Shown here in pieces: positions 1 to 7,832 of a stretch of DNA of 9,361 bases. Under the pieces are notes generated by a model that saw nothing but the letters and a program-made list of their open reading frames with translations, did not search any database and had not been told where the DNA came from. Position numbers and translations under genes: made by a program. Origin of the DNA: Bacillota bacterium (lineage in GTDB: Bacteria; Bacillota; Clostridia; Lachnospirales; Cellulosilyticaceae); assembly GCA_023415525.1 (NCBI GenBank), contig JAEZKI010000117.1, positions 1 to 9,361 of the forward strand. Reading direction: 5' to 3'. Position 1 is the first letter of the stretch. Each line of letters starts with the position of its first letter.

Positions 1-2
1 AT

Positions 3-1445
3 CCTAGTGGGAACTATAGGGTAACAGGGAAGGGCATTTTAGTAGGTATAGTAGATACAGGGATTGACTATAGCCATCCTGATTTTATAATGGCCAATGG
101 AAAAAGTCGTATTCGCTTTTTATGGGATCAAACATTGGCAGGAAAGCCACCTATGGGGTTTGAAACGGGAACAGAATATACAAATGGAGAGATTAATGCT
201 GCTCTTGCTCAACCTGAAAAGTCAGCCCAGCTTGCCTTGGTTCCCTCTCAGGATACCCTAGGACATGGAACAGCTATGGCAGGAGTTGCTGTAGGAAATG
301 GAAGAGGCTCAGAGGGTAGGAATAGGGGGGTAGCTATTGACAGTGAGTTACTGATTGTGAAATTAGGGGAAGAAGGCGGCGATTCTAGCCGTCCTATAAC
401 GCGGGAAATATTACTTGGCTTACGTTATGTGCTAGAAAAGGCAAAAGAACTAAATCAACCTATTGTTATTCTTTTAGGCATAGGAACTAGTATAGGAGGA
501 CATGATGGAACAGCTATTTTAGAACGCTATATCCAGCAAGTGGCGCCAACATGGTCCTGTAATTTTGTAGTAGGAACAGGTAATCAAGGGGATAAGGGGG
601 GACATACCAGTGGGCTGATAACGGGTGGACAGGAAGTAGATATTCAGTTACTTATTGAGCAACCTAAACAGAACTATCAATGTGGGGTATGGAAACAATT
701 CATCGATGAGATACAAGTAGTCATTGAATCGCCACAAGGTGAACGAACAGAAAGTTTGAGTACATTAACACCTAATCGTGTTTTTTTCTTTGATAATACC
801 ATTGTACTTGTTAATATCTCAGAGCCTAGTACGGATATTTTAAAACAAGTCATTTATATCTATTTTGAGGCGCAAACAGAAGAAGGAATCAACACAGGAA
901 TATGGCATATTCGGTTAACAGGTATAAGCATATTAGAAGGAAACTACAATGTATGGGGGCAAATTAATGCAGATCCCCTTGATCGTAGCCGATTTTTAGA
1001 AGCGGATAGTGAAAGGACATTAACCATTCCTTCCACTACAATGGGGATAACCAGTGTAGGAGCCTTCAGTTCCAGTACGTCTCAAGTAGCTGCTTTTTCA
1101 GGTAGAGGTTTTACACGGGATGAAAGAGTTAAGCCTGACTTAGTGGCACCGGGGGTCAATGTTTTAGCTCCTTCTATTAAAGTGGATGTTTTGTATGAGG
1201 AGGTATCTGGTACCAGTATGAGTGCTGCTTTTGTAGCAGGAACTTATGCCTTACTTATGGAATATGGGATCTTTCAGTTGGGATTACCTTATCTCTATGG
1301 AGATGCCCTAAAAATTTATCTTTTGACAACAGCTGAGCGGCCTATAACTTATAGTCCTTATCCCAATACAGCGTGGGGATATGGCAGTTTATGTGTAGAA
1401 GGGGCTTTAAATCGAATAAGTGAGGTCAATGCAACCTCGACCTAA
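3..1445 (+). CDS. Csp-family subtilisin-like (S8) serine protease, 5' partial
   Basis: The reading frame is open from the left edge, so the true start and the prodomain are outside the window; the first internal ATG (90) lies after the catalytic Asp and cannot be the start. About 480 residues are visible. The S8 triad is intact: Asp in GIVDTGIDYSHPDF (visible residue 18), His in GHGTAMAG (88) and Ser in SGTSMSAAF (405); the oxyanion Asn is in GTGNQG (194). A roughly 130-residue beta-rich insertion between the Asn and the Ser matches the jelly-roll of Csp germination proteases, which activate pro-SleC in spores. The next gene is a close paralogue, 13 nt downstream. Around the triad several normally conserved residues differ: HGTHVAG is HGTAMAG, the N-I-S-I-G segment lining the S1 pocket is L-L-G-I-G, and GTSMATPH is GTSMSAAF. 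Specificity or activity may therefore differ from the neighbour (inference). The family call is firm; which Csp subtype it is cannot be decided. Confidence 0.9.
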   Translation, partial: PSGNYRVTGKGILVGIVDTGIDYSHPDFIMANGKSRIRFLWDQTLAGKPPMGFETGTEYTNGEINAALAQPEKSAQLALVPSQDTLGHGTAMAGVAVGNGRGSEGRNRGVAIDSELLIVKLGEEGGDSSRPITREILLGLRYVLEKAKELNQPIVILLGIGTSIGGHDGTAILERYIQQVAPTWSCNFVVGTGNQGDKGGHTSGLITGGQEVDIQLLIEQPKQNYQCGVWKQFIDEIQVVIESPQGERTESLSTLTPNRVFFFDNTIVLVNISEPSTDILKQVIYIYFEAQTEEGINTGIWHIRLTGISILEGNYNVWGQINADPLDRSRFLEADSERTLTIPSTTMGITSVGAFSSSTSQVAAFSGRGFTRDERVKPDLVAPGVNVLAPSIKVDVLYEEVSGTSMSAAFVAGTYALLMEYGIFQLGLPYLYGDALKIYLLTTAERPITYSPYPNTAWGYGSLCVEGALNRISEVNATST

Positions 1446-1450
1446 GGGGG
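1444..1450 (+). promoter_or_regulatory. Ribosome binding site fixing the GTG start of the second protease
   Basis: AAGGGGG overlaps the stop codon of the upstream protease and sits 8 nt before GTG at 1459. An in-frame ATG at 1420 exists, but it lies inside the upstream gene and has no comparable purine-rich site at the right distance. The GTG start is therefore preferred. The site overlapping the upstream stop suggests the two proteases are co-transcribed and translationally coupled. Confidence 0.6.
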
Positions 1451-1458
1451 AAAGAAGA

Positions 1459-3225
1459 GTGGAAAATAAAACCGATGCCACTTTACAAATACTGAGTATT
1501 GTTCCAGAAGAAGAACTGATGAATACGGCAGATTATCTACAATTAATAGGCTTTGATAACCCCAATAATTGGCAGATTATTGTAAAGTATAATGGAGATA
1601 TTGAAAGGGTTGTAAGAGAGCAGGGTGGGATTGCACAGATTATTAATGAACAGTATGCCTTAATAACCATTCCACCAGCTAATATAAGGAACTTGCTGAA
1701 TTATACAGAAGTAGAATATATGGAAACCTCTAAACGAATGGTTTATACAGTGACCAATGGAATGGAGGTAAGCTGTATCACTTCAGTTCAGAATAATTCA
1801 CCCTATAACTTAAAGGGAGAAGGCGTACTTTTAGGAATGGTGGATTCGGGAATTCAATATGCCCACCCCGACTTTAGGAATGAAGACGGAACTACGCGCA
1901 TTACCTCCATTTGGGATCAAGGGATACCTGGTAATCCCCCAGCAGGTTTTGTCATTGGGAGTGAATATACAAGAGAACAAATTAATGAAGCCTTAAGAGC
2001 ACCTACTCGTGAAGAGGGGTTTGCCATTGTTCCTAGTCAGGATACCAATGGGCATGGAACCCATGTAGCAGGCATTGCAGGAGGGAATGGTAGAGGGTCC
2101 AACGGAAGGGTTGTAGGTGCAGCCCCTTCGGCAGAATTTATAATAGTTAAGCTAGCACAACCAGGGGGAGAAGATTTTGTACGAAATTCAGAAATTATGT
2201 TAGCTGTTAAGTACATTATTGAAAAGGCTACGGAATTAGGGAGACCTGTAGCGATTAATATAAGTATAGGAATGAATAGTGGCCCCCATGATGGACAGTC
2301 ACTTTTGGAACAGTATTTAGATGATATGGCTACCCTATGGCGAACCAATATTGTGGTAGGAACAGGAAATGAAGGAAATGCTAGAAGTCATACAAGAGGG
2401 ACTGTACAAGAAGGAAAAAGTATGGCCTTTCAATTTCAAATAGGTCCTAATGTTTTCTTTTATAATCTTTCTTTATGGAAAAGCTTCATTGATACTTTTG
2501 AATTTGAAATTATCTCACCGTCAGGTAGTCGTACGCCACGCATCGTCTATGCTCAGGGACCTGTTCAGTATCGGTTAGGTAATACACAAATTTATGCAGC
2601 CTTCGCAGGACCTTCTCCCTTAAATGGTGACGAGGAATTTGCCGTTTTTATGACTGGTGCTAATGGGGGGACCATTACAAGTGGGCCATGGGCCATCTTA
2701 ATTTATGGTGTTCAAGTCCTCAATGGAAACTATAATGTATGGGGGCCTACGGTAGAAGCAGGAGGTCAAAACAGCTTTATGTTAGAGCCTGTTGTAGAAA
2801 CTAGCTTAACGACTCCCTCTACTGCACGTTTAGTCATTAGTGTAGGCGCATATGATTCAATTACAGGACAAATGGCTCCCTTTTCAGGTAGGGGATTTGC
2901 TAGAAATGCCAGTGTTATCAAGCCAGATTTAGTGGCACCAGGTGTAGATATACTAGCCCCTAGCAATCAAGGAATGGGTTATCGTACCTTGTCAGGTACC
3001 AGTATGGCTACACCTCATGTGACAGGAGGCGTAGCGCTATTAATGGAATGGGGGATTGTTCAAGGCAATAATTTATTTCTTTATGGAGAAAATTTAAAAA
3101 CCTACTTACTAAGAGGTGCGAATCGGAATATTCCTAATGTGACTTTCCCTAATACAAGTTGGGGTTATGGTAAACTTTGTGTACGTAATAGTTTAGATCT
3201 TTTAAGAAGGCAACAGGTTTTTTAA
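1459..3225 (+). CDS. Csp-family subtilisin-like (S8) germination protease, complete
   Basis: The product is 588 aa when started at GTG 1459. There is no signal peptide, as usual for Csp proteins, which the mother cell deposits in the spore. Residues 1-95 look like the Csp prodomain, an intramolecular chaperone, ending near the ALITIPPANI and EYMETSKRMVYT segments. The catalytic domain has all S8 residues: Asp129 (GMVDSGIQYAHPDF), His199 (NGHGTHVAGIAGG), oxyanion Asn304 (GTGNEGN) and Ser515 (SGTSMATPHVTGG). Residues of about 310-450 form the beta-rich jelly-roll insertion typical of Csp proteases. Unlike the preceding paralogue, the motifs around the triad are canonical, including N-I-S-I-G at 267-271, so this is predicted to be an active protease. 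Known Csp proteases cleave pro-SleC during clostridial spore germination, and a SleC-like gene lies about 4.7 kb downstream on the other strand. The assignment to CspA, CspB or CspC is not possible from sequence alone. A general S8 protease with another spore role is the alternative. Confidence 0.93.
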   Translation: MENKTDATLQILSIVPEEELMNTADYLQLIGFDNPNNWQIIVKYNGDIERVVREQGGIAQIINEQYALITIPPANIRNLLNYTEVEYMETSKRMVYTVTNGMEVSCITSVQNNSPYNLKGEGVLLGMVDSGIQYAHPDFRNEDGTTRITSIWDQGIPGNPPAGFVIGSEYTREQINEALRAPTREEGFAIVPSQDTNGHGTHVAGIAGGNGRGSNGRVVGAAPSAEFIIVKLAQPGGEDFVRNSEIMLAVKYIIEKATELGRPVAINISIGMNSGPHDGQSLLEQYLDDMATLWRTNIVVGTGNEGNARSHTRGTVQEGKSMAFQFQIGPNVFFYNLSLWKSFIDTFEFEIISPSGSRTPRIVYAQGPVQYRLGNTQIYAAFAGPSPLNGDEEFAVFMTGANGGTITSGPWAILIYGVQVLNGNYNVWGPTVEAGGQNSFMLEPVVETSLTTPSTARLVISVGAYDSITGQMAPFSGRGFARNASVIKPDLVAPGVDILAPSNQGMGYRTLSGTSMATPHVTGGVALLMEWGIVQGNNLFLYGENLKTYLLRGANRNIPNVTFPNTSWGYGKLCVRNSLDLLRRQQVF

Positions 3226-3249
3226 AGGAGGCCCAGTGGACCTCTTTTT
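3224..3249 (+). terminator. Rho-independent terminator of the protease pair
   Basis: It starts at the stop codon of the second protease. The left arm AAAGGAGGCCC and the right arm GGACCTCTTTTT enclose a 3-nt AGT loop, with one C-A mismatch and one G-T pair in the stem. The right arm runs into a T tract. It separates the protease unit from the following ABC operon. Confidence 0.65.
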
Positions 3250-3338
3250 AGTTTTGACTGGTAATGGCTTCTTAATAATGGGCAATATAAAAGTAATAGA
3301 ATTGTAAGAGGTAGTTTATAGAATTCACAATAAACGTA

Positions 3339-3347
3339 TGCTATACT
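3339..3347 (+). promoter_or_regulatory. Candidate extended -10 promoter of the ABC operon
   Basis: TGCTATACT matches the extended -10 pattern TGnTATAnT of housekeeping sigma-A promoters and would start transcription near 3354, giving a leader of about 46 nt. No good TTGACA-like -35 box sits 16-18 nt upstream; TTCACA at 3324 is too close. A second TATACT at 3373-3378 is an alternative but would leave a very short leader. The remainder of the 3250-3399 spacer shows no other structure I can support. Confidence 0.35.
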
Positions 3348-3385
3348 CAATATATCGACTTATGACCAATATTATACTAGGAGAT

Positions 3386-3395
3386 AGGGGGGGAG
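3386..3395 (+). promoter_or_regulatory. Strong ribosome binding site supporting a CTG start
   Basis: AGGGGGGGAG lies immediately upstream of CTG at 3400, with 4 nt between this purine run and the codon and 5-9 nt from the G-rich core. The nearest in-frame ATG (3445) has no comparable site: the sequence before it is AAGATCTATCGT. This decides the start of the ATPase gene. Confidence 0.55.
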
Positions 3396-3399
3396 AAAA

Positions 3400-4134
3400 C
3401 TGAATAATATAATAGAAGTTAAGAATTTAAGAAAGATCTATCGTATGGGAGAAGAGAAAATTGTAGCTCTTGATCACATGGATTTAGAAATTGAAAAAGG
3501 AGAAATCTGTTGCTTATTTGGAACTTCTGGTTCAGGGAAGTCTACACTTCTAAATATGTTGGCGGGACTTGAAAAACCTACAAAGGGAACTATTAAGATA
3601 AAAAATATTCATATAGAAAGACTTAATGAAGAACAGCTTGCCATCTTTAGACAAAAGTATATAGGATTTGTTTTTCAATCCTATAATTTAATTCCATCTT
3701 TAACTGCCCTAGAAAATGTTGCATTACCTCTTGTTTTTCAAGGTGTACCCAAGAAAGAACGGAATAAGAGGGCTAAGGAAATGCTAGAGGCAGTAGGCTT
3801 AGGTGATCGATTAAGACATAAACCTAAAGAAATGAGTGGAGGACAACAACAGCGAGTAAGTATCGCTAGGGCTTTTGTAAGTCGCCCTAAAATTTTATTT
3901 GCAGATGAGCCTACAGGCAATTTGGATACGCATACAACTTTGGAAGTAATGGGTATTATTACTCATATTGCAAAAGAGCTAGATCAGACACTTATTATTG
4001 TATCCCATGATCCAGAAATAGCTGGGTATGCTCATAAGATTATTACCATAAGAGATGGAAATATCTATCGTATAGAAAAAAATACAGATAAGGGGAAGGT
4101 TATCGTTTATGAACAAAAAGAAGAAGTGGATTAA
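3400..4134 (+). CDS. ABC transporter ATP-binding protein, MacB/LolD (YknY-like) type
   Basis: This is the nucleotide-binding subunit that powers the permease encoded two genes downstream. The 244-aa product carries Walker A GTSGSGKST (41-49), Q-loop Gln93 (FVFQSYN), signature SGGQQQR (146-152), Walker B ILFADE (165-170), D-loop GNLD and H-loop His203 (VSHD). The LolD/MacB-type family is indicated by RQKYIGFVFQ, the ENVALPL segment and ADEPTGNLD. I start it at CTG 3400 (LNNIIEVKNLRKIYRMG) because the first in-frame ATG, at 3445, would remove the first beta strand and A-loop Tyr14, which family members use to stack the ATP adenine; the strong ribosome binding site also sits before CTG. There is no ATG, GTG or TTG between the upstream in-frame stop (3385) and 3445 that would serve. 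The last 26 nt overlap the next gene, showing an operon with coupled translation. The function is certain as an ABC ATPase; the transported substrate is unknown. Confidence 0.95.
   Translation: MNNIIEVKNLRKIYRMGEEKIVALDHMDLEIEKGEICCLFGTSGSGKSTLLNMLAGLEKPTKGTIKIKNIHIERLNEEQLAIFRQKYIGFVFQSYNLIPSLTALENVALPLVFQGVPKKERNKRAKEMLEAVGLGDRLRHKPKEMSGGQQQRVSIARAFVSRPKILFADEPTGNLDTHTTLEVMGIITHIAKELDQTLIIVSHDPEIAGYAHKIITIRDGNIYRIEKNTDKGKVIVYEQKEEVD
4091..4099 (+). promoter_or_regulatory. Ribosome binding site of the exoprotein gene, inside the ATPase gene
   Basis: AGGGGAAGG lies 9 nt upstream of ATG 4109, within the coding sequence of the ATPase. It supports the overlapping start and coupled expression. 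Confidence 0.55.
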
Positions 4135-6475
4135 TAAATTAATGGTTTGGGTCATGTGTCTTGTATTGCTATTACCCATAACAGTTATACCTACAATGGC
4201 AGGGACATTGGTTATTACAGAAATTAAGCAAGGAGCAAGTGAACTTTTTAAAGGAGATGTTTTTACTTTAACCGCAAAATTAGCTAGTGAAGGAAGTGCA
4301 TTTGAAGTAAAAAAGAGTCAATATGTACCTAGTATTTCAGTATTTGGAAGTGCTATAGATAGTGATAATATGACTTATGATATCAAATGGTGGAAAGAAG
4401 ATCGAACAACTTCAGGTGATATGGCACCAGAAATGGATAGTCCAGAGGAAATTACCATTAGAGGGTTAGTCTATACAGGAGAAGGAAAAAATATAACAGT
4501 AGGAATTGATGGAGAATTTAAAGAAGTTTCTTTAAATGCAACGACTATTAGTGAAGGACAAGAATACTTAAAAATAGATGATAGTGTTAATCTTCTAGTT
4601 AAAACAGATACAACCCAAAATGCGCAAGTAAAAGTTATTAACACAAGTAAAACGACTTTGAAAAATGTAAAAGTACAGTTGCAATTAGATGAAAAAGTAG
4701 AAGGCATTAAAATAAAAACTGAAGAGGCAACTATTCCTCAAATTCAAGGAAAAGAAATCAAGTCAGCTTCTTTTTCCATTGAGGTGGATAAGGAAGTCAA
4801 GGCAAAGGTCTATAAAGCTACAGCCATTGTCAATGGTGTCTCTTTTCCTGTTAACCTGCAAGTAGATAGTAATGTGATGCCTTCTGTTATAGAAGTTAGT
4901 ACAGAAGAGGACAAGGTATTTAGACCAGGCCTAGCACAAGATACCACCATTATTCTTAATAATGTAGGGGAACGTGCGGCTAAAAACATTCGTGTAGAGG
5001 TAGAATCAGATAAGGTAGCTATTGTAGGTGGAAGTAATGTAAAGCATCTACAGGTCCTTAATGCCAAAGAAAGTAAGACATGGACCTTAAAGCTTAATGT
5101 CAATAGCGAAGTAACAGCTTCCACTGTACCTCTTAAAGTGAACTTAACCTTTTTAAATTCTTTAGGCGAAGAAACAAAGGATACTCAGACGATTTATCTT
5201 GCCACAACGGCATTGCCAAGTGTTTCATCTGATGTAGTCATTGGTCATGTCACTTCTCCTAACGGTGTATTTGGGGTGAATGAAAACTTTAATGTTAGTT
5301 TTGCCATTTCAGCTCCTGAAGGAGCTCAAAATTTGCGTATTACTGTAAAGGGAGATGAAGGAATTGTTCCTAAATCTCAAAATGTTTTTTCTGTCCCTAA
5401 ACTTAAAGCTGGAGAGAAAAAGGAATATACCGTTACTTTAGCTGCTACAAGAGCAGCAGTGAGTAGTGCTCATCCTATTGAAGTCGCTGTTGAATATGGA
5501 ACAGGTGAAAAACGCCTTACCATCAATCAATTTGGAAGTGTGACCATTAGTAACCCAGAAAAAGATGAAGAAGATGACAAGTCAGATGGCACTAAAAAAG
5601 GCGGTCCTAAAATAATTATAGGAGAGTATAAAGTAGATCCTACTATCGTTAAAGCAGGGCAAAACTTTAACTTAAATATAGGCTTTTTAAATACACATAA
5701 ACTTCAAACAGTCCATAACTTTAAAGCCAGTTTAAAGGTTATTGAACAAGGTGAAAATGATGCAGGTAATGTGTTTACACCTGTAGGAGCCAGTAATACA
5801 TTTTTTATTGCAGAATTAGCACCTGGTGAGACAGTGAATAAAACCATTACCCTCTATACGATTCCAACGGCAAAACCTAAAACCTATGAAGTTACCTTAG
5901 AAATGGAATATGAGGACGATAAAGGAAACGAATTCAAACCAACAGAGAGTATTGGAATTCCTGTTGAACAAGTAACACAAATTGAGATAGGCGATGTACA
6001 AGTTGATCCAGGTCAAGTAGGTATGCCTTCCTATTTTAATGCCACTCTCTATAATACAGGGAAAACGGATATTACCAATGTCATGGTACATATCGAAGGT
6101 GAAGGTTTTACTGTTCAAGAAAACAAAATGTATATTGGAAGCTTTGAAAAGCAGATGACAGAGAATTATGCCCCCACCCTTATTCCTGATAGGGCAGGGA
6201 CACTTACAGGAAATGTCATTATTGAATATGAAGAATCTACAGGTGAAGCCAAACAAGTAATAAAAGAATTTAGCTTTGAAGTAGCAGAAATGATGATGCC
6301 AGAAGACCCAGGGATGGAGCAAGGGATGGATATGATGCCACAGCAATCCATAGCCAAATGGCCACTCCTTATAGGCTTAGGTCTGGGGGTTTTAGTTGCT
6401 CTCATTGTGAGTGTGGTAGTTCTTAAAAAACGCAAGGCTAAAAAAGAAAAGATGATGCTTGATGAAGACGATTGA
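4109..6475 (+). CDS. Secreted, membrane-anchored Ig-repeat (CARDB/COG1361-like) protein of an ABC operon
   Basis: The 788-aa product has an N-terminal signal peptide (KKKK start, hydrophobic core 11-28, likely cut after TMA at 31). A long extracellular part follows, then one transmembrane helix at about 751-772 and a Lys-rich cytoplasmic tail (KKRKAKKEK). The extracellular part reads as about six beta-sandwich domains: 32-145, 157-252, 256-366, 373-481, 501-620 and 624-725. Several share a repeated element, for example NTSKTTLKNVKVQL (178-191), NNVGERAAKNIRVEV (284-298) and NTGKTDITNVMVHI (649-662), which resembles CARDB or COG1361 S-layer-type repeats. An acidic/Lys linker lies at 482-500 and a Met-rich stretch at 728-743. 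It is encoded between an ABC ATPase and a MacB-type permease, overlapping both, where Gram-positive relatives such as YknXYZ carry a HlyD-like protein. No coiled coil or lipoyl-like domain is visible, so it is not a standard membrane-fusion protein. It may be an extracellular receptor, scaffold or substrate guide (inference). Confidence 0.88.
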   Translation: MNKKKKWINKLMVWVMCLVLLLPITVIPTMAGTLVITEIKQGASELFKGDVFTLTAKLASEGSAFEVKKSQYVPSISVFGSAIDSDNMTYDIKWWKEDRTTSGDMAPEMDSPEEITIRGLVYTGEGKNITVGIDGEFKEVSLNATTISEGQEYLKIDDSVNLLVKTDTTQNAQVKVINTSKTTLKNVKVQLQLDEKVEGIKIKTEEATIPQIQGKEIKSASFSIEVDKEVKAKVYKATAIVNGVSFPVNLQVDSNVMPSVIEVSTEEDKVFRPGLAQDTTIILNNVGERAAKNIRVEVESDKVAIVGGSNVKHLQVLNAKESKTWTLKLNVNSEVTASTVPLKVNLTFLNSLGEETKDTQTIYLATTALPSVSSDVVIGHVTSPNGVFGVNENFNVSFAISAPEGAQNLRITVKGDEGIVPKSQNVFSVPKLKAGEKKEYTVTLAATRAAVSSAHPIEVAVEYGTGEKRLTINQFGSVTISNPEKDEEDDKSDGTKKGGPKIIIGEYKVDPTIVKAGQNFNLNIGFLNTHKLQTVHNFKASLKVIEQGENDAGNVFTPVGASNTFFIAELAPGETVNKTITLYTIPTAKPKTYEVTLEMEYEDDKGNEFKPTESIGIPVEQVTQIEIGDVQVDPGQVGMPSYFNATLYNTGKTDITNVMVHIEGEGFTVQENKMYIGSFEKQMTENYAPTLIPDRAGTLTGNVIIEYEESTGEAKQVIKEFSFEVAEMMMPEDPGMEQGMDMMPQQSIAKWPLLIGLGLGVLVALIVSVVVLKKRKAKKEKMMLDEDD

Positions 6476-7829
6476 TTTAGTTGAAATGAGTATTAGAAAT
6501 TTGTGGCGACGTAAAGTAAGAACGTTACTAACCGTATTGGGTGTTATTATTGGAGCTTCTTCCATTATTCTTATGCTTTCTCTAGGCATTGCCATGGATC
6601 GCAATTTTGAAAAGCAAATTATGCAGATGGGGAGCCTAACAACTATTTCGGTAAGTGGGAATAACTATGATGATCCCAATGCCCCTAAGTTAGATGATAA
6701 GGCCATAGAAGGGTTTAAAAAATTAGAAAATGTAGAACGTGTTGTCCCTATTATAAGCGATTCTTTCTATGTGACCTTTGGTAAATATCGAAGTAACTAT
6801 GAGATACAAGTGTATGCCATGGATCCAGAAGATATGGTTGCTTTAGGTTATAAAACTGTAGAGGGAAGATTATTAGGTGAAGGTGAAAAGACGAGTATGG
6901 TCATGGGGGGAGGGCTTACTTATGATTTTACTAAAATTGGTAAACGTTTTAACTGGAGAACCCAACAGGAAGCTCTTCCAATAAAAACGGAAGAAGATAA
7001 AATGAGCCTTGAAATTACACTGTTTGATTATGAGACAGGGAAAGCACTGCTAAAAGATCCAGAGGGGAATAAGATAAAAACACCTAAGGCTACTGAATTT
7101 AAGGTAGTTGGAATGTTGGCAGAAGATAATTGGGAGGTTTCACGTAACATTTATATCCCACGCGAGATTTTTGATACTTTAGTGGCTCAGAAAAAGAGCT
7201 ATTTAGAAAAACTTAATGGTAAACAAAATACCACGGGAGGCAATAGTTGGGGAAGACAACAAAATAAAAAAGGGGTCTATCAAGAAGTAAAGGTAAAAGT
7301 AGATGACCGCAATAAGGTATTAGAGGTACAAGAACAAATTAAGGGCTTAGGTTATTATGCCTATAGTTCCATGGATGACCTAACCCAAATGAAAAAAATC
7401 TCGGGAGGTATACAAATGGCCCTAGGTGGCATTGGAGCAGTGTCTCTATTTGTAGCAGCTATTGGTATTGCCAATACTATGATGATGAGTATTTATGAAC
7501 GTACCCGTGAAATAGGGATTATGAAAGTGATTGGAGCTAAAATCATCGATATTAAGAAGATGTTTCTTATTGAAGCTATTTTAATTGGCGCCATTGGAGG
7601 AAGTATAGGTGTTTTATTCTCCTATGGGATTTCCATTATTATTAATACAGTAGGGCGTGGGATTGGTGGCGTAATAGGGATGTATGATGCCACACAAGTT
7701 TCAGTTATTCCTATATGGCTTGCTCTAGGAGCTATCTTATTCTCTACATTTATTGGACTGATTTCAGGTTATTTACCTGCTAGAAGAGCTATGAAGCTTT
7801 CTGCATTAACAGCAATCAAAACAGAATAA
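6462..7829 (+). CDS. MacB/FtsX-type ABC transporter permease
   Basis: The 455-aa product is a four-helix MacB-type permease. It has an N-terminal amphipathic motif (SIRNLWRRKVRTLLTVLGV) and a first membrane helix at about 22-45. A large extracellular MacB_PCD-like domain of about 270 residues follows, then three C-terminal helices (about 318-342, 367-395 and 415-437) forming the FtsX domain. Typical signatures are IGIANTMMMSIYERTREIGI, MKVIGAK and the terminal GYLPARRAMKLSALTAIK. It should pair with the ATPase encoded at the head of the operon. MacB-type proteins use ATP in the cytoplasm to drive movements of the extracellular part, exporting peptides, antibiotics or lipoproteins rather than moving substrates through a classic channel. 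ATG 6462 is chosen as the start; TTG 6459 in the same frame is the alternative and adds one residue. Both overlap the upstream gene by 14-17 nt, and the Shine-Dalgarno match is weak, which suggests translational coupling. A Gln/Asn/Gly-rich stretch near residues 252-270 is likely a flexible loop. The substrate is unknown. Confidence 0.95.
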   Translation: MKTIDLVEMSIRNLWRRKVRTLLTVLGVIIGASSIILMLSLGIAMDRNFEKQIMQMGSLTTISVSGNNYDDPNAPKLDDKAIEGFKKLENVERVVPIISDSFYVTFGKYRSNYEIQVYAMDPEDMVALGYKTVEGRLLGEGEKTSMVMGGGLTYDFTKIGKRFNWRTQQEALPIKTEEDKMSLEITLFDYETGKALLKDPEGNKIKTPKATEFKVVGMLAEDNWEVSRNIYIPREIFDTLVAQKKSYLEKLNGKQNTTGGNSWGRQQNKKGVYQEVKVKVDDRNKVLEVQEQIKGLGYYAYSSMDDLTQMKKISGGIQMALGGIGAVSLFVAAIGIANTMMMSIYERTREIGIMKVIGAKIIDIKKMFLIEAILIGAIGGSIGVLFSYGISIIINTVGRGIGGVIGMYDATQVSVIPIWLALGAILFSTFIGLISGYLPARRAMKLSALTAIKTE

Positions 7830-7832
7830 AGT

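Noticed and set aside
1420..1458. ATG start at 1420 for the second protease
   Set aside because: It lies inside the upstream gene without a suitable ribosome binding site; GTG 1459 has AAGGGGG at 8 nt and yields a normal Csp prodomain start.
2037..2348. 103-codon minus-strand open frame inside the second protease gene
   Set aside because: It is antisense to a strongly conserved catalytic domain, has no recognisable domain and is explained as a shadow of the real gene. The same applies to 2766-2966.
3254..3291. TTGACT at 3254 with a downstream AATAAT or TATAAA as a promoter for the ABC operon
   Set aside because: The spacing is 14 or 26 nt, outside the working range, and the T tract of the terminator is immediately upstream.
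5897..6346. 149-codon minus-strand open frame opposite the exoprotein gene
   Set aside because: It is rich in Cys, Phe and His in a pattern typical of antisense reading, has no ribosome binding site recognised and overlaps a convincing gene. The frames at 4471-4707, 4810-5124, 6166-6435 and 6392-6604 are rejected for the same reason.
4109..6475. Middle operon gene as a HlyD/YknX-type membrane-fusion protein, expected from its position
   Set aside because: The sequence shows Ig-like beta repeats and a C-terminal membrane anchor, not the N-terminal anchor, coiled coil and lipoyl-like domain of that family.
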